64,000 bases of DNA from Piscicola geometra (GCA_943735955.1 OX030967.1:186001-250000); one strand, 5' to 3'; counted from the stretch's first letter, positions 1 to 13,757 are shown. The notes: generated by a model from the sequence alone, not told the origin. Translations and numbers: made by a program.

Positions 1-224
1 TTGGTAGAAAAAAAACTTTGCTGAATAAAGATTTTTGAATTCCATCGACCAATATTTTCTCTAATATTTCGATTGTTTTGAATTCTACAACTGACGAGGT
101 CGGTTGAATAACCTCTAAACCCATCAGAGCCCGCCCCATGATCCATACCATGTAAAAGTTGTATTCATAATTCCAGCTTAGTTTGGGTTGAATGGATGCA
201 GATAGGGCGGCTAGGTTTTATAAT

Positions 225-3200
225 GTGCAGAAAAGGTGGTTGATGGTTGATTGGGTGAAGAAAAGGTGTTTGAGGGTAGATTAGGTGAAGAAAAGGTGGT
301 TGAGGGTTGATTGGGTGGAGAGAAGGTGGTTGAGGGTAGATTAGGTGGAGAGAAGGTGGGTGAGGGTTGATTGGGTGGAGAGAAGGTGGTTGAGGGTAGA
401 TTAGGTGAAGAGAAGGTGGTTGAGGGTTGATTGGGTGGAGAGAAGGTGGTTGAGGGTAGATTAGGTGGAGAGAAGGTGGTTGAGGGTAGATTAGGTGGAG
501 AGAAAGGGTTTGAGGGTAGATTAGGTGGAGAGAAGGTGGTTGAGGGTTGATTAGGTGGAGAGAAGGTGGTTGAGGGTTGATTGGGTGAAGAGAAAGAGGT
601 TGAGGGTTGATTAGGTGCAGAGAAGGTGGGTGAGGGTCGATTAGGTGGAGAGAAGGTGGTTGAGGGTAGATTAGGTGGAGAGAAGGTGGTTGAGGGTAGA
701 TTAGGTGAAGAGAAGGTGAGTGAGGGTAGATTAGGTGAAGAGAAGGTGGTTGAGGGTAGATTAGGTGCAGAGAAGGTGGTTGAGGGTAGATTAGGTGAAG
801 AGAAGGTGGTTGAGGGTAGATTAGGTGAAGAGAAGGTGGTTGAGGGTAGATTAGGTGCAGAGAAGGTGGTTGAGGGTAGATTAGGTGTAGAGAAGGTGGT
901 TGAGGGTAGATTAGGTGGAGAGAAGGTGGTTGAGGGTAGATTAGGTGCAGAGAAGGTGGTTGAGGGTAGATTAGGTGCAGAGAAGGTGGTTGAGGGTAGA
1001 TTAGGTGTAGAGAAGGTGGTTGAGGGTAGATTAGGTGGAGAGAAGGTGGTTGAGGGTAGATTAGGTGCAGAGAAGGTGGGTGAGAGTAGATTAGGTGAAG
1101 AGAAGGTGGTTGAGGGTAGATTAGGTGCAAAGAAGGTGGGTGAGGGTAGATTAGGTGAAGAGAAGGTGGTTGAAGGTAGATTAGGTGCAGAGAAGGTGGT
1201 TGAGGGTAGATTAGGTGGAGAGAAGGTGGTTGAGGGTAGATTAGGTGCGGAGAAGGTGGTTGAGGGTAGATTAGGTGCAGAGAAGGTGGTTGAGGGTAGA
1301 TTAGGTGGAGAGAAGGTGGTTGAGGGTAGATTAGGTGTAGAGAAGGTGGTTGAGGGTAGATTAGGTGAAGAGAAGGTGGTTGAGGGTAGATTAGGTGTAG
1401 AAAAGGTGGTTGAGGGTAGATTAGGTGGAGAGAAAGGGGTTGAGGGTAGATTAGGTGCAGAAAAGGTGGTTGAGGGTAAATTAGGTGGAGAGAAGGTGGT
1501 TGAGGGTAGATTAGGTGTAGAGAAGGTGGTTGAGGGTAGATTAGGTGGAGAGAAGGTGGTTGAGGGTAGATTAGGTGCAGAGAAGGTGGGTGAGAGTAGA
1601 TTAGGTGAAGAGAAGGTGGTTGAGGGTGGATTAGGTGCAAAGAAGGTGGGTGAGGGTAGATTAGGTGAAGAGAAGGTGGTTGAAGGTAGATTAGGTGCAG
1701 AGAAGGTGGTTGAGGGTAGATTAGGTGGAGAGAAGGTGGTTGAGGGTAGATTAGGTGCAGAGAAGGTGGTTGAGGGTAGATTAGGTGTAGAGAAGGTGGT
1801 TGAGGGTAGATTAGGTGAAGAGAAGGTGGTTGAGGGTAGATTAGGTGTAGAAAAGGTGGTTGAGGGTAGATTAGGTGGAGAGAAAGGGGTTAGGGTAGAT
1901 TAGGTGCAGAAAAGGTGGTTGAGGGTAGATTAGGTGGAGAGAAGGTGGTTGAGGGTAGATTAGGTGGAGAGAAGGTGGTTGAGGGTAGATTAGGTGGAGA
2001 GAAGGCGGGTGAGGGTAGATTAGGTGCAGAGAAGGTGGTTGAGGGTAGATTAGGTGAAGAGAAGGTGGTTGAGGGTAGATTAGGTGAAGAGAAGGTGGTT
2101 GAGGGTAGATTAGGTGCAGAGAAGGTGGTTGAGGGTAGATTAGGTGGAGAGAAGGTGGTTGAGGGTTGATTAGGTGCAGAGAAGGTGGTTGAGGGTAGAT
2201 TAGGTGGAGAGAAGGTGGTTGAGGGTAGATTAGGTGAAGAGAAGGTGTTTGAGGGTAGATTAGGTGGAGAGAAGGTGGTTGAGGGTAGATTAGGTGCAGA
2301 AAAGGTGGTTGAGGGTAGTTTAGGTGGAGAGAAGATGGTTGAGGGTAGATTAGGTGTAGAGAAGAAGGTTGAGGGTAGATTAGGTGAAGAGAAGGTGGTT
2401 GAGGGTAGATTAGGTGGAGAGAAGGTGGTTGAAGGTAGATTAGGTGTAGAGAAGGTGGTTGAGGGTAGATTAGGTGAAGAGAAGGTGGTTGAGGGTAGAT
2501 TAGGTGTAGAAAAGGTGGTTGAGGGTAGATTAGGTGGAGAGAAAGGGGTTGAGGGTAGATTAGGTGCAGAAAAGGTGGTTGAGGGTAGATTAGGTGGAGA
2601 GAAGGTGGTTGAGGGTAGATTAGGTGTAGAGAAGGTGGTTGAGGGTAGATTAGGTGGAGAGAAGGTGGTTGAGGGTAGATTAGGTGCAGAGAAGGTGGGT
2701 GAGAGTAGATTAGGTGAAGAGAAGGTGGTTGAGGGTAGATTAGGTGCAAAGAAGGTGGGTGAGGGTAGATTAGGTGAAGAGAAGGTGGTTGAAGGTAGAT
2801 TAGGTGCAGAGAAGGTGGTTGAGGGTAGATTAGGTGGAGAGAAGGTGGTTGAGGGTAGATTAGGTGCAGAGAAGGTGGTTGAGGGTAGATTAGGTGCAGA
2901 GAAGGTGGTTGAGGGTAGATTAGGTGGAGAGAAGGTGGTTGAGGGTAGATTAGGTGTAGAGAAGGTGGTTGAGGGTAGATTAGGTGAAGAGAAGGTGGTT
3001 GAGGGTAGATTAGGTGTAGAAAAGGTGGTTGAGGGTAGATTAGGTGGAGAGAAAGGGGTTAGGGTAGATTAGGTGCAGAAAAGGTGGTTGAGGGTAGATT
3101 AGGTGGAGAGAAGGTGGTTGAGGGTAGATTAGGTGTAGAGAAGGTTGTTGAGGGTAGATTAGGTGGAGAGAAGGTGGTTGAGGGTAGATTAGGTGAAGAG

Positions 3201-6200
3201 AAGGTGGTTGAGAGTAGATTAGGTGGAGAGAAGGTGGTTGAGAGTAGATGAGGTGGAGAGAAGGTGGTTGAGGGTAGATTAGGTGAAGAGAAGGTGGGTG
3301 AGGGTAGATTAGGTGCAGAGAAGGTGGGTGAGGGTAGATTAGGTAAAGAGAAGGTGGTTGAGGGTAGATTAGGTGCAGAGAAGGTGGGTGAGGGTAGATT
3401 AGGTGAAGAGAAGGTGGTTGAGGGTAGATTAGGTGCAGAGAAGGTGGTTGAGGGTAGATTAGGTGCAGAGAAGGTGGTTGAGGGTAGATTAGGTGAAGAG
3501 AAGGTGGTTGAGGGTAGATTAGGTGCAGAGAAGGTGGGTGAGGGTAGATTAGGTGAAGAGAAGGTGGTTGAGGGTAGATTAGATGCAGAGAAGGTGGGTG
3601 AGGGTAGATTAGGTGAAGAGAAGGTGGTTGAGGGTAGATTAGGTGCAGAGAAGGTGGTTGAGGGTAGATTAGGTGCAGAGAAGGTGGTTGAGGGTAGATT
3701 AGGTGGAGAGAAGGTGGTTGAGGGTAGATTAGGTGGAGAGAAGGCGGGTGAGGGTAGATTAGGTGCAGAGAAGGTGGTTGAGGGTAGATTAGGTGAAGAG
3801 AAGGTGGTTGAGGGTAGATTAGGTGAAGAGAAGGTGGTTGAGGGTAGATTAGGTGCAGAGAAGGTGGTTGAGGGTAGATTAGGTGGAGAGAAGGTGGTTG
3901 AGGGTTGATTAGGTGCAGAGAAGGTGGTTGAGGGTAGATTAGGTGGAGAGAAGGTGGTTGAGGGTAGATTAGGTGAAGAGAAGGTGTTTGAGGGTAGATT
4001 AGGTGGAGAGAAGGTGGTTGAGGGTAGATTAGGTGCAGAAAAGGTGGTTGAGGGTAGTTTAGGTGGAGAGAAGATGGTTGAGGGTAGATTAGGTGTAGAG
4101 AAGGTGGTTGAGGGTAGATTAGGTGAAGAGAAGGTGGTTGAGGGTAGATTAGGTGGAGAGAAGGTGGTTGAGGGTAGATTAGGTGGAGAGAAGGTGGTTG
4201 AGGGTAGATTAGGTGGAGAGAAAGGGTTTGAGGGTAGATTAGGTGGAGAGAAGGTGGTTGAGGGTTGATTAGGTAGAGAGAAGGTGGTTGAGGGTTGATT
4301 GGGTGAAGAGAAAGAGGTTGAGGGTTGATTAGGTGCAGAGAAGGTGGGTGAGGGTCGATTAGGTGGAGAGAAGGTGGTTGAGGGTAGATTAGGTGGAGAG
4401 AAGGTGGTTGAGGGTAGATTAGGTGAAGAGAAGGTGAGTGAGGGTAGATTAGGTGAAGAGAAGGTGGTTGAGGGTAGATTAGGTGTAGAAAAGGTGGTTG
4501 AGGGTAGATTAGGTGGAGAGAAAGGGGTTGAGGGTAGATTAGGTGAAGAGAAGGTGGTTGAGGGTTGATTAGGTGGAGAGAAGGTGGTTGAGGGTAGATT
4601 AGGTGCAGAGAAGGTGGTTGAGGGTAGATTAGGTGGAGAGAAGGTGGTTGAGGGTAGATTAGGTGGAGAGAAGGTGGTTGAGGGTAGATTAGGTGAAGAG
4701 AAGGTGGTTGAGGGTAGATTAGGTGCAGAGAAGGTGGTTGAGGGTAGATTAGGTGCAGAGAAGGTGGTTGAGGGTAGATTAGGTGAAGAGAAGGTGGTTG
4801 AGGGTAGATTAGGTGCAGAGAAGGTGGGTGAAGGTAGATTAGGTGAAGAGAAGGTGGTTGAGGGTAGATTAGGTGCAGAGAAGGTGGTTGAGGGTAGATT
4901 AGGTGCAGAGAAGGTGGTTGAGGGTAGATTAGGTGAAGAGAAGGTGGTTGAGGGTAGATTAGGTGCAGAGAAGGTGGGTGAGGGTAGATTAGGTGAAGAG
5001 AAGGTGGTTGAGGGTAGATTAGGTGCAGAGAAGGTGGGTGAGGGTAGATTAGGTGAAGAGAAGGTGGTTGAGGGTAGATTAGGTGCAGAGAAGGTGGTTG
5101 AGGGTAGATTAGGTGCAGAGAAGGTGGTTGAGGGTAGATTAGGTGGAGAGAAGGTGGTTGAGGGTAGATTAGGTGGAGAGAAGGCGGGTGAGGGTAGATT
5201 AGGTGCAGAGAAGGTGGTTGAGGGTAGATTAGGTGAAGAGAAGGTGGTTGAGGGTAGATTAGGTGAAGAGAAGGTGGTTGAGGGTAGATTAGGTGCAGAG
5301 AAGGTGGTTGAGGGTAGATTAGGTGGAGAGAAGGTGGTTGAGGGTTGATTAGGTGCAGAGAAGGTGGTTGAGGGTAGATTAGGTGGAGAGAAGGTGGTTG
5401 AGGGTAGATTAGGTGAAGAGAAGGTGTTTGAGGGTAGATTAGGTGGAGAGAAGGTGGTTGAGGGTAGATTAGGTGCAGAAAAGGTGGTTGAGGGTAGTTT
5501 AGGTGGAGAGAAGATGGTTGAGGGTAGATTAGGTGTAGAGAAGAAGGTTGAGGGTAGATTAGGTGAAGAGAAGGTGGTTGAGGGTAGATTAGGTGGAGAG
5601 AAGGTGGTTGAAGGTAGATTAGGTGTAGAGAAGGTGGTTGAGGGTAGATTAGGTGAAGAGAAGGTGGTTGAGGGTAGATTAGGTGTAGAAAAGGTGGTTG
5701 AGGGTAGATTAGGTGGAGAGAAAGGGGTTGAGGGTAGATTAGGTGCAGAAAAGGTGGTTGAGGGTAGATTAGGTGGAGAGAAGGTGGTTGAGGGTAGATT
5801 AGGTGTAGAGAAGGTGGTTGAGGGTAGATTAGGTGGAGAGAAGGTGGTTGAGGGTAGATTAGGTGCAGAGAAGGTGGGTGAGAGTAGATTAGGTGAAGAG
5901 AAGGTGGTTGAGGGTAGATTAGGTGCAAAGAAGGTGGGTGAGGGTAGATTAGGTGAAGAGAAGGTGGTTGAAGGTAGATTAGGTGCAGAGAAGGTGGTTG
6001 AGGGTAGATTAGGTGGAGAGAAGGTGGTTGAGGGTAGATTAGGTGCAGAGAAGGTGGTTGAGGGTAGATTAGGTGCAGAGAAGGTGGTTGAGGGTAGATT
6101 AGGTGGAGAGAAGGTGGTTGAGGGTAGATTAGGTGTAGAGAAGGTGGTTGAGGGTAGATTAGGTGAAGAGAAGGTGGTTGAGGGTAGATTAGGTGTAGAA

Positions 6201-9200
6201 AAGGTGGTTGAGGGTAGATTAGGTGGAGAGAAAGGGGTTAGGGTAGATTAGGTGCAGAAAAGGTGGTTGAGGGTAGATTAGGTGGAGAGAAGGTGGTTGA
6301 GGGTAGATTAGGTGTAGAGAAGGTTGTTGAGGGTAGATTAGGTGGAGAGAAGGTGGTTGAGGGTAGATTAGGTGAAGAGAAGGTGGTTGAGAGTAGATTA
6401 GGTGGAGAGAAGGTGGTTGAGAGTAGATGAGGTGGAGAGAAGGTGGTTGAGGGTAGATTAGGTGAAGAGAAGGTGGGTGAGGGTAGATTAGGTGCAGAGA
6501 AGGTGGGTGAGGGTAGATTAGGTAAAGAGAAGGTGGTTGAGGGTAGATTAGGTGCAGAGAAGGTGGGTGAGGGTAGATTAGGTGAAGAGAAGGTGGTTGA
6601 GGGTAGATTAGGTGCAGAGAAGGTGGTTGAGGGTAGATTAGGTGCAGAGAAGGTGGGTGAGGGTAGATTAGGTGAAGAGAAGGTGGTTGAGGGTAGATTA
6701 GGTGCAGAGAAGGTGGTTGAGGGTAGATTAGGTGCAGAGAAGGTGGTTGAGGGTAGATTAGGTGGAGAGAAGGTGGTTGAGGGTAGATTAGGTGGAGAGA
6801 AGGCGGGTGAGGGTAGATTAGGTGCAGAGAAGGTGGTTGAGGGTAGATTAGGTGAAGAGAAGGTGGTTGAGGGTAGATTAGGTGAAGAGAAGGTGGTTGA
6901 GGGTAGATTAGGTGGAGAGAAGGTGGTTGAGGGTTGATTAGGTGCAGAGAAGGTGGTTGAGGGTAGATTAGGTGGAGAGAAGGTGGTTGAGGGTTGATTA
7001 GGTGCAGAGAAGGTGGTTGAGGGTAGATTAGGTGGAGAGAAGGTGGTTGAGGGTAGATTAGGTGAAGAGAAGGTGTTTGAGGGTAGATTAGGTGGAGAGA
7101 AGGTGGTTGAGGGTAGATTAGGTGCAGAAAAGGTGGTTGAGGGTAGTTTAGGTGGAGAGAAGATGGTTGAGGGTAGATTAGGTGTAGAGAAGGTGGTTGA
7201 GGGTAGATTAGGTGAAGAGAAGGTGGTTGAGGGTAGATTAGGTGGAGAGAAGGTGGTTGAGGGTAGATTAGGTGGAGAGAAGGTGGTTGAGGGTAGATTA
7301 GGTGGAGAGAAAGGGTTTGAGGGTAGATTAGGTGGAGAGAAGGTGGTTGAGGGTTGATTAGGTAGAGAGAAGGTGGTTGAGGGTTGATTGGGTGAAGAGA
7401 AAGAGGTTGAGGGTTGATTAGGTGCAGAGAAGGTGGGTGAGGGTCGATTAGGTGGAGAGAAGGTGGTTGAGGGTAGATTAGGTGGAGAGAAGGTGGTTGA
7501 GGGTAGATTAGGTGAAGAGAAGGTGAGTGAGGGTAGATTAGGTGAAGAGAAGGTGGTTGAGGGTAGATTAGGTGTAGAAAAGGTGGTTGAGGGTAGATTA
7601 GGTGGAGAGAAAGGGGTTGAGGGTAGATTAGGTGAAGAGAAGGTGGTTGAGGGTTGATTAGGTGGAGAGAAGGTGGTTGAGGGTAGATTAGGTGCAGAGA
7701 AGGTGGTTGAGGGTAGATTAGGTGGAGAGAAGGTGGTTGAGGGTAGATTAGGTGGAGAGAAGGTGGTTGAGGGTAGATTAGGTGAAGAGAAGGTGGTTGA
7801 GGGTAGATTAGGTGCAGAGAAGGTGGTTGAGGGTAGATTAGGTGCAGAGAAGGTGGTTGAGGGTAGATTAGGTGAAGAGAAGGTGGTTGAGGGTAGATTA
7901 GGTGCAGAGAAGGTGGGTGAGGGTAGATTAGGTGAAGAGAAGGTGGTTGAGGGTAGATTAGATGCAGAGAAGGTGGGTGAGGGTAGATTAGGTGAAGAGA
8001 AGGTGGTTGAGGGTAGATTAGGTGCAGAGAAGGTGGTTGAGGGTAGATTAGGTGCAGAGAAGGTGGTTGAGGGTAGATTAGGTGGAGAGAAGGTGGTTGA
8101 GGGTAGATTAGGTGGAGAGAAGGCGGGTGAGGGTAGATTAGGTGCAGAGAAGGTGGTTGAGGGTAGATTAGGTGAAGAGAAGGTGGTTGAGGGTAGATTA
8201 GGTGAAGAGAAGGTGGTTGAGGGTAGATTAGGTGCAGAGAAGGTGGTTGAGGGTAGATTAGGTGGAGAGAAGGTGGTTGAGGGTTGATTAGGTGCAGAGA
8301 AGGTGGTTGAGGGTAGATTAGGTGGAGAGAAGGTGGTTGAGGGTAGATTAGGTGAAGAGAAGGTGTTTGAGGGTAGATTAGGTGGAGAGAAGGTGGTTGA
8401 GGGTAGATTAGGTGCAGAAAAGGTGGTTGAGGGTAGTTTAGGTGGAGAGAAGATGGTTGAGGGTAGATTAGGTGTAGAGAAGGTGGTTGAGGGTAGATTA
8501 GGTGAAGAGAAGGTGGTTGAGGGTAGATTAGGTGGAGAGAAGGTGGTTGAGGGTAGATTAGGTGGAGAGAAGGTGGTTGAGGGTAGATTAGGTGGAGAGA
8601 AAGGGTTTGAGGGTAGATTAGGTGGAGAGAAGGTGGTTGAGGGTTGATTAGGTGGAGAGAAGGTGGTTGAGGGTTGATTGGGTGAAGAGAAAGAGGTTGA
8701 GGGTTGATTAGGTGCAGAGAAGGTGGGTGAGGGTCGATTAGGTGGAGAGAAGGTGGTTGAGGGTAGATTAGGTGGAGAGAAGGTGGTTGAGGGTAGATTA
8801 GGTGAAGAGAAGGTGAGTGAGGGTAGATTAGGTGAAGAGAAGGTGGTTGAGGGTAGATTAGGTGTAGAAAAGGTGGTTGAGGGTAGATTAGGTGGAGAGA
8901 AAGGGGTTGAGGGTAGATTAGGTGAAGAGAAGGTGGTTGAGGGTTGATTAGGTGGAGAGAAGGTGGTTGAGGGTAGACTAGGTGCAGAGAAGGTGGTTGA
9001 GGGTAGATTAGGTGGAGAGAAGGTGGTTGAGGGTAGATTAGGTGGAGAGAAGGTGGTTGAGGGTAGATTAGGTGGAGAAAAGGTGGTTGAGGGTAGATTA
9101 GGTGCAGAGAAGGTGGTTGAGGGTAGATTAGGTGTAGAGAAGGTGGTTGAGGGTAGATTAGGTGCAGAAAAGGTGGTTGAGGGTAGATTAGGTGGAGAGA

Positions 9201-12200
9201 AGGTGGTTGAGGGTAGATTAGGTGTAGAGAAGGTTGTTGAGGTTAGATTAGGTGGAGAGAAGGTGGTTGAGGGTAGATTAGGTGAAGAGAAGGTGGTTGA
9301 GAGTAGATTAGGTGGAGAGAAGGTGGTTGAGGGTAGATGAGGTGGAGAGAAGGTGGTTGAGGGTAGATTAGGTGAAGAGAAGGTGGGTGAGGGTAGATTA
9401 GGTGCAGAGAAGGTGGGTGAGGGTAGATTAGGTAAAGAGAAGGTGGTTCAGGGTAGATTAGGTGCAGAGAAGGTGGGTGAAGGTAGATTAGGTGAAGAGA
9501 AGGTGGTTGAGGGTAGATTAGGTGCAGAGAAGGTGGTTGAGGGTAGATTAGGTGCAGAGAAGGTGGTTGAGGGTAGATTAGGTGAAGAGAAGGTGGTTGA
9601 GGGTAGATTAGGTGCAGAGAAGGTGGGTGAGGGTAGATTAGGTGAAGAGAAGGTGGTTGAGGGTAGATTAGATGCAGAGAAGGTGGGTGAGGGTAGATTA
9701 GGTGAAGAGAAGGTGGTTGAGGGTAGATTAGGTGCAGAGAAGGTGGTTGAGGGTAGATTAGGTGCAGAGAAGGTGGTTGAGGGTAGATTAGGTGGAGAGA
9801 AGGTGGTTGAGGGTAGATTAGGTGGAGAGAAGGCGGGTGAGGGTAGATTAGGTGCAGAGAAGGTGGTTGAGGGTAGATTAGGTGAAGAGAAGGTGGTTGA
9901 GGGTAGATTAGGTGAAGAGAAGGTGGTTGAGGGTAGATTAGGTGCAGAGAAGGTGGTTGAGGGTAGATTAGGTGGAGAGAAGGTGGTTGAGGGTTGATTA
10001 GGTGCAGAGAAGGTGGTTGAGGGTAGATTAGGTGGAGAGAAGGTGGTTGAGGGTAGATTAGGTGAAGAGAAGGGGTTTGAGGGTAGATTAGGTGGAGAGA
10101 AGGTGGTTGAGGGTAGATTAGGTGCAGAAAAGGTGGTTGAGGGTAGTTTAGGTGGAGAGAAGATGGTTGAGGGTAGATTAGGTGTAGAGAAGGTGGTTGA
10201 GGGTAGATTAGGTGAAGAGAAGGTGGTTGAGGGTAGATTAGGTGGAGAGAAGGTGGTTGAGGGTAGATTAGGTGGAGAGAAGGTGGTTGAGGGTAGATTA
10301 GGTGGAGAGAAAGGGTTTGAGGGTAGATTAGGTGGAGAGAAGGTGGTTGAGGGTTGATTAGGTGGAGAGAAGGTGGTTGAGGGTTGATTGGGTGAAGAGA
10401 AAGAGGTTGAGGGTTGATTAGGTGCAGAGAAGGTGGGTGAGGGTCGATTAGGTGGAGAGAAGGTGGTTGAGGGTAGATTAGGTGGAGAGAAGGTGGTTGA
10501 GGGTAGATTAGGTGAAGAGAAGGTGAGTGAGGGTAGATTAGGTGAAGAGAAGGTGGTTGAGGGTAGATTAGGTGAAGAGAAGGTGGTTGAGGGTAGATTA
10601 GGTGCAGAGAAGGTGGTTGAGGGTAGATTAGGTGGAGAGAAGGCGGGTGAGGGTAGATTAGGTGCAGAGAAGGTGGTTGAGGGTAGATTAGGTGAAGAGA
10701 AGGTGGTTGAGGGTAGATTAGGTGAAGAGAAGGTGGTTGAGGGTAGATTAGGTGCAGAGAAGGTGGTTGAGGGTAGATTAGGTGCAGAGAAGGTGGTTGA
10801 GGGTAGATTAGGTGTAGAGAAGGTGGTTGAGGGTAGATTAGGTGGAGAGAAGGTGGTTGAGGGTAGATTAGGTGCAGAGAAGGTGGGTGAGAGTAGATTA
10901 GGTGAAGAGAAGGTGGTTGAGGGTAGATTAGGTGCAAAGAAGGTGGGTGAGGGTAGATTAGGTGAAGAGAAGGTGGTTGAAGGTAGATTAGGTGCAGAGA
11001 AGGTGGTTGAGGGTAGATTAGGTGGAGAGAAGGTGGTTGAGGGTAGATTAGGTGCAGAGAAGGTGGTTGAGGGTAGATTAGGTGCAGAGAAGGTGGTTGA
11101 TGGTAGATTAGGTGGAGAGAAGGTGGTTGAAGGTAGATTAGGTGTAGAGAAGGTGGTTGAGGGTAGATTAGGTGAAGAGAAGGTGGTTGAGGGTTGATTA
11201 GGTGTAGAGAAGGTGGTTGAGGGTAGATTAGGTGAAGAGAAGGTGGTTGAGGGTAGATTAGGTGCAGAGAAGGTGGTTGAGGGTAGATTAGGTGTAGAAA
11301 AGGTGGTTGAGGGTAGATTAGGTGGAGAGAAAGGGGTTGAGGGTAGATTAGGTGAAAAGAAGGTGGTTGAGGGTTGATTAGGTGGAGAGAAGGTGGTTGA
11401 GGGTAGATTAGGTGCAGAGAAGGTGGTTGAGGGTAGATTAGGTGGAGAGAAAGGGGTTGAGGGTAGATTAGGTGAAGAGAAGGTGGTTGAGGGTAGATTA
11501 GGTGCAGAGAAGGTGGTTGAGGGTAGATTAGGTGGAGAGAAGGTGGTTGAGGGTAGATTAGGTGGAGAGAAGGTGGTTGAGGGTAGATTAGGTGGAGAAA
11601 AGGTGGTTGAGGGTAGATTAGGTGCAGAGAAGGTGGTTGAGGGTAGATTAGGTGTAGAGAAGGTGGTTGAGGGTAGATTAGGTGCAGAAAAGGTGGTTGA
11701 GGGTAGATTAGGTGGAGAGAAGGTGGTTGAGGGTAGATTAGGTGTAGAGAAGGTTGTTGAGGGTAGATTAGGTGGAGAGAAGGTGGTTGAGGGTAGATTA
11801 GGTGAAGAGAAGGTGGTTGAGAGTAGATTAGGTGGAGAGAAGGTGGTTGAGGGTAGATGAGGTGGAGAGAAGGTGGTTGAGGGTAGATTAGGTGAAGAGA
11901 AGGTGGGTGAGGGTAGATTAGGTGCAGAGAAGGTGGGTGAGGGTAGATTAGGTAAAGAGAAGGTGGTTGAGGGTAGATTAGGTGCAGAGAAGGTGGGTGA
12001 GGGTAGATTAGGTGAAGAGAAGGTGGTTGAGGGTAGATTAGGTGCAGAGAAGGTGGTTGAGGGTAGATTAGGTGCAGAGAAGGTGGTTGAGGGTAGATTA
12101 GGTGAAGAGAAGGTGGTTGAGGGTAGATTAGGTGCAGAGAAGGTGGGTGAGGGTAGATTAGGTGAAGAGAAGGTGGTTGAGGGTAGATTAGGTGCAGAGA

Positions 12201-13017
12201 AGGTGAGTGAGGGTAGATTAGGTGAAGAGAAGGTGGTTGAGGGTAGATTAGGTGCAGAGAAGGTGGTTGAGGGTAGATTAGGTGCAGAGAAGGTGGTTGA
12301 GGGTAGATTAGGTGGAGAGAAGGTGGTTGAGGGTAGATTAGGTGGAGAGAAGGCGGGTGAGGGTAGATTAGGTGCAGAGAAGGTGGTTGAGGGTAGATTA
12401 GGTGAAGAGAAGGTGGTTGAGGGTAGATTAGGTGAAGAGAAGGTGGTTGAGGGTAGATTAGGTGCAGAGAAGGTGGTTGAGGGTAGATTAGGTGGAGAGA
12501 AGGTGGTTGAGGGTTGATTAGGTGCAGAGAAGGTGGTTGAGGGTAGATTAGGTGGAGAGAAGGTGGTTGAGGGTAGATTAGGTGAAGAGAAGGTGTTTGA
12601 GGGTAGATTAGGTGGAGAGAAGGTGGTTGAGGGTAGATTAGGTGCAGAAAAGGTGGTTGAGGGTAGTTTAGGTGGAGAGAAGATGGTTGAGGGTAGATTA
12701 GGTGTAGAGAAGGTGGTTGAGGGTAGATTAGGTGAAGAGAAGGTGGTTGAGAGTAGATTAGGTGGAGAGAAGGTGGTTGAGGGTAGATTAGGTGCAGAAA
12801 AGGTGGTTGAGGGTAGATTAGGTGGAGAGAAAGGGGTTGAGGGTAGATTAGGTGGAGAGAAGGTGGTTGAGGGTAGATTAGGTGTAGAGAAGGTGGTTGA
12901 GGGTAGATTAGGTGCAGAAAAGGTGGTTGAGGGTAGTTTAGGTGGAGAGAAGATGGTTGAGGGTAGATTAGGTGGAGAGAAGGTGGTTGAGGGTAGATTA
13001 GGTGCAGAAAAGGTGGT
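225..13017. repeat. 12.8-kb array of a 30-bp satellite with higher-order blocks
   Basis: About 425 head-to-tail copies of a 30-bp unit, GAGGGTAGATTAGGTGGAGA followed by GAAGGTGGTT. The main variable site reads gGa, gCa, gAa or gTa. The first ~400 bp use an older variant with TTGATTGGGTG. Unit variants recur in the same order over long stretches, so blocks were duplicated as units: for example, the variant series from 2185 to 3072 recurs from 5364 to 6251. Long open frames exist on both strands (10-residue periods such as PQPPSLHLIY and VVEGRLGGEK). They follow from a 30-bp unit lacking stops in several frames, with no start context or splice signals, so I read this as non-coding satellite. 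Confidence 0.97.
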
Positions 13018-13260
13018 GATTGGATACAGGCTAAGTATTTGTGGGTTTTATAGATGAAGCGTGGATGATTATAGGCTGATTGGGTGCTGAGGTGGTAGCT
13101 GCAGAGTGATCGTTATTGTGGAGGGTGGTTGAAGGTTAATTAGGGGCTGATTGATTGGGTGCAAGGAAAGTGGTTGTGGTTTGATTGGGTGCAAGGAAAG
13201 TGGTTGTGGTTTGATTGGGTGCATAAAATATAGTTGAGGGTAATTGGTTACAGAGAAAGA
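13018..13260. repeat. decayed edge of the 30-bp satellite
   Basis: The regular array ends and gives way to G-rich, diverged units. Two near-identical 30-bp copies beginning TGATTGGGTGCAAGGAAAGT lie at about 13150-13210, followed by a partial third. The same period suggests old satellite copies that escaped homogenisation at the array margin. The next ~245 bp up to the SINE hold no recognisable feature. Confidence 0.7.
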
Positions 13261-13508
13261 TGTTCGTTCGTGTATGAAAAGTGTATCATTATGGTTTAAA
13301 CTTCAAGCGCTTCACTTTGGGCTAATTTATTTGTGAATCAAAATACATTATTGAATTTTTTCCATATTAAAAGCTTCAAGCATCAAATTCAATACTTATT
13401 TTCAAATGAATTTTCGCTTCTTCATCATCTCTTTTTCGGCATCGAGGTCACAATGTCTGGAGAATTTAAAGGTTTGTTTGATATTAAAATATTATTAATA
13501 AAAATTGG

Positions 13509-13757
13509 GGAGCGGGGATGGCTTAGATGGTAAACGTTGGACTTGCAACTTAAAGGTTGCCTGTTCGAATCCCTGATAGGCAACCGTGAACTATCATATA
13601 CCTAGTGTATATGATGCGGTGTTTGCGACGTATGCATTGAGAGATGTGTACGTCGTGTGGAGTGGCGTCTCGGCGCATAAGAACCATGGTTCCTAGAACC
13701 ATTGTAACATGGCCTGCGTCTGTCAAGCTGTGAACGATATAGACTATAAAAAAAAAT
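13509..13757 (+). mobile_element. SINE-1 copy 1 (tRNA-derived)
   Basis: The head has a tRNA-like pol III promoter: box A TGGCTTAGATGG and box B GTTCGAATCC. The body contains the palindrome AGAACCATGGTTCT (altered in this copy) and the end is A-rich. Four copies occur in the window, on both strands. The tail TAACATGGCCTGCGTCTGTC nearly matches the 3' end of LINE-A at about 20085-20110. It cannot be a functional tRNA because the acceptor-stem halves do not pair. Confidence 0.9.

Noticed and set aside
165..13057. Very long open frames (up to 962 codons) on both strands of the 30-bp satellite
   Set aside because: They follow from a 30-bp unit without stops in several frames; both strands are open at once, with no splice or start context and no non-repeat domain.
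13509..13590. tRNA gene call at the SINE heads
   Set aside because: Box A and box B are present but the acceptor stem does not pair, and the same head occurs in four dispersed copies with a common body and A-rich tail.
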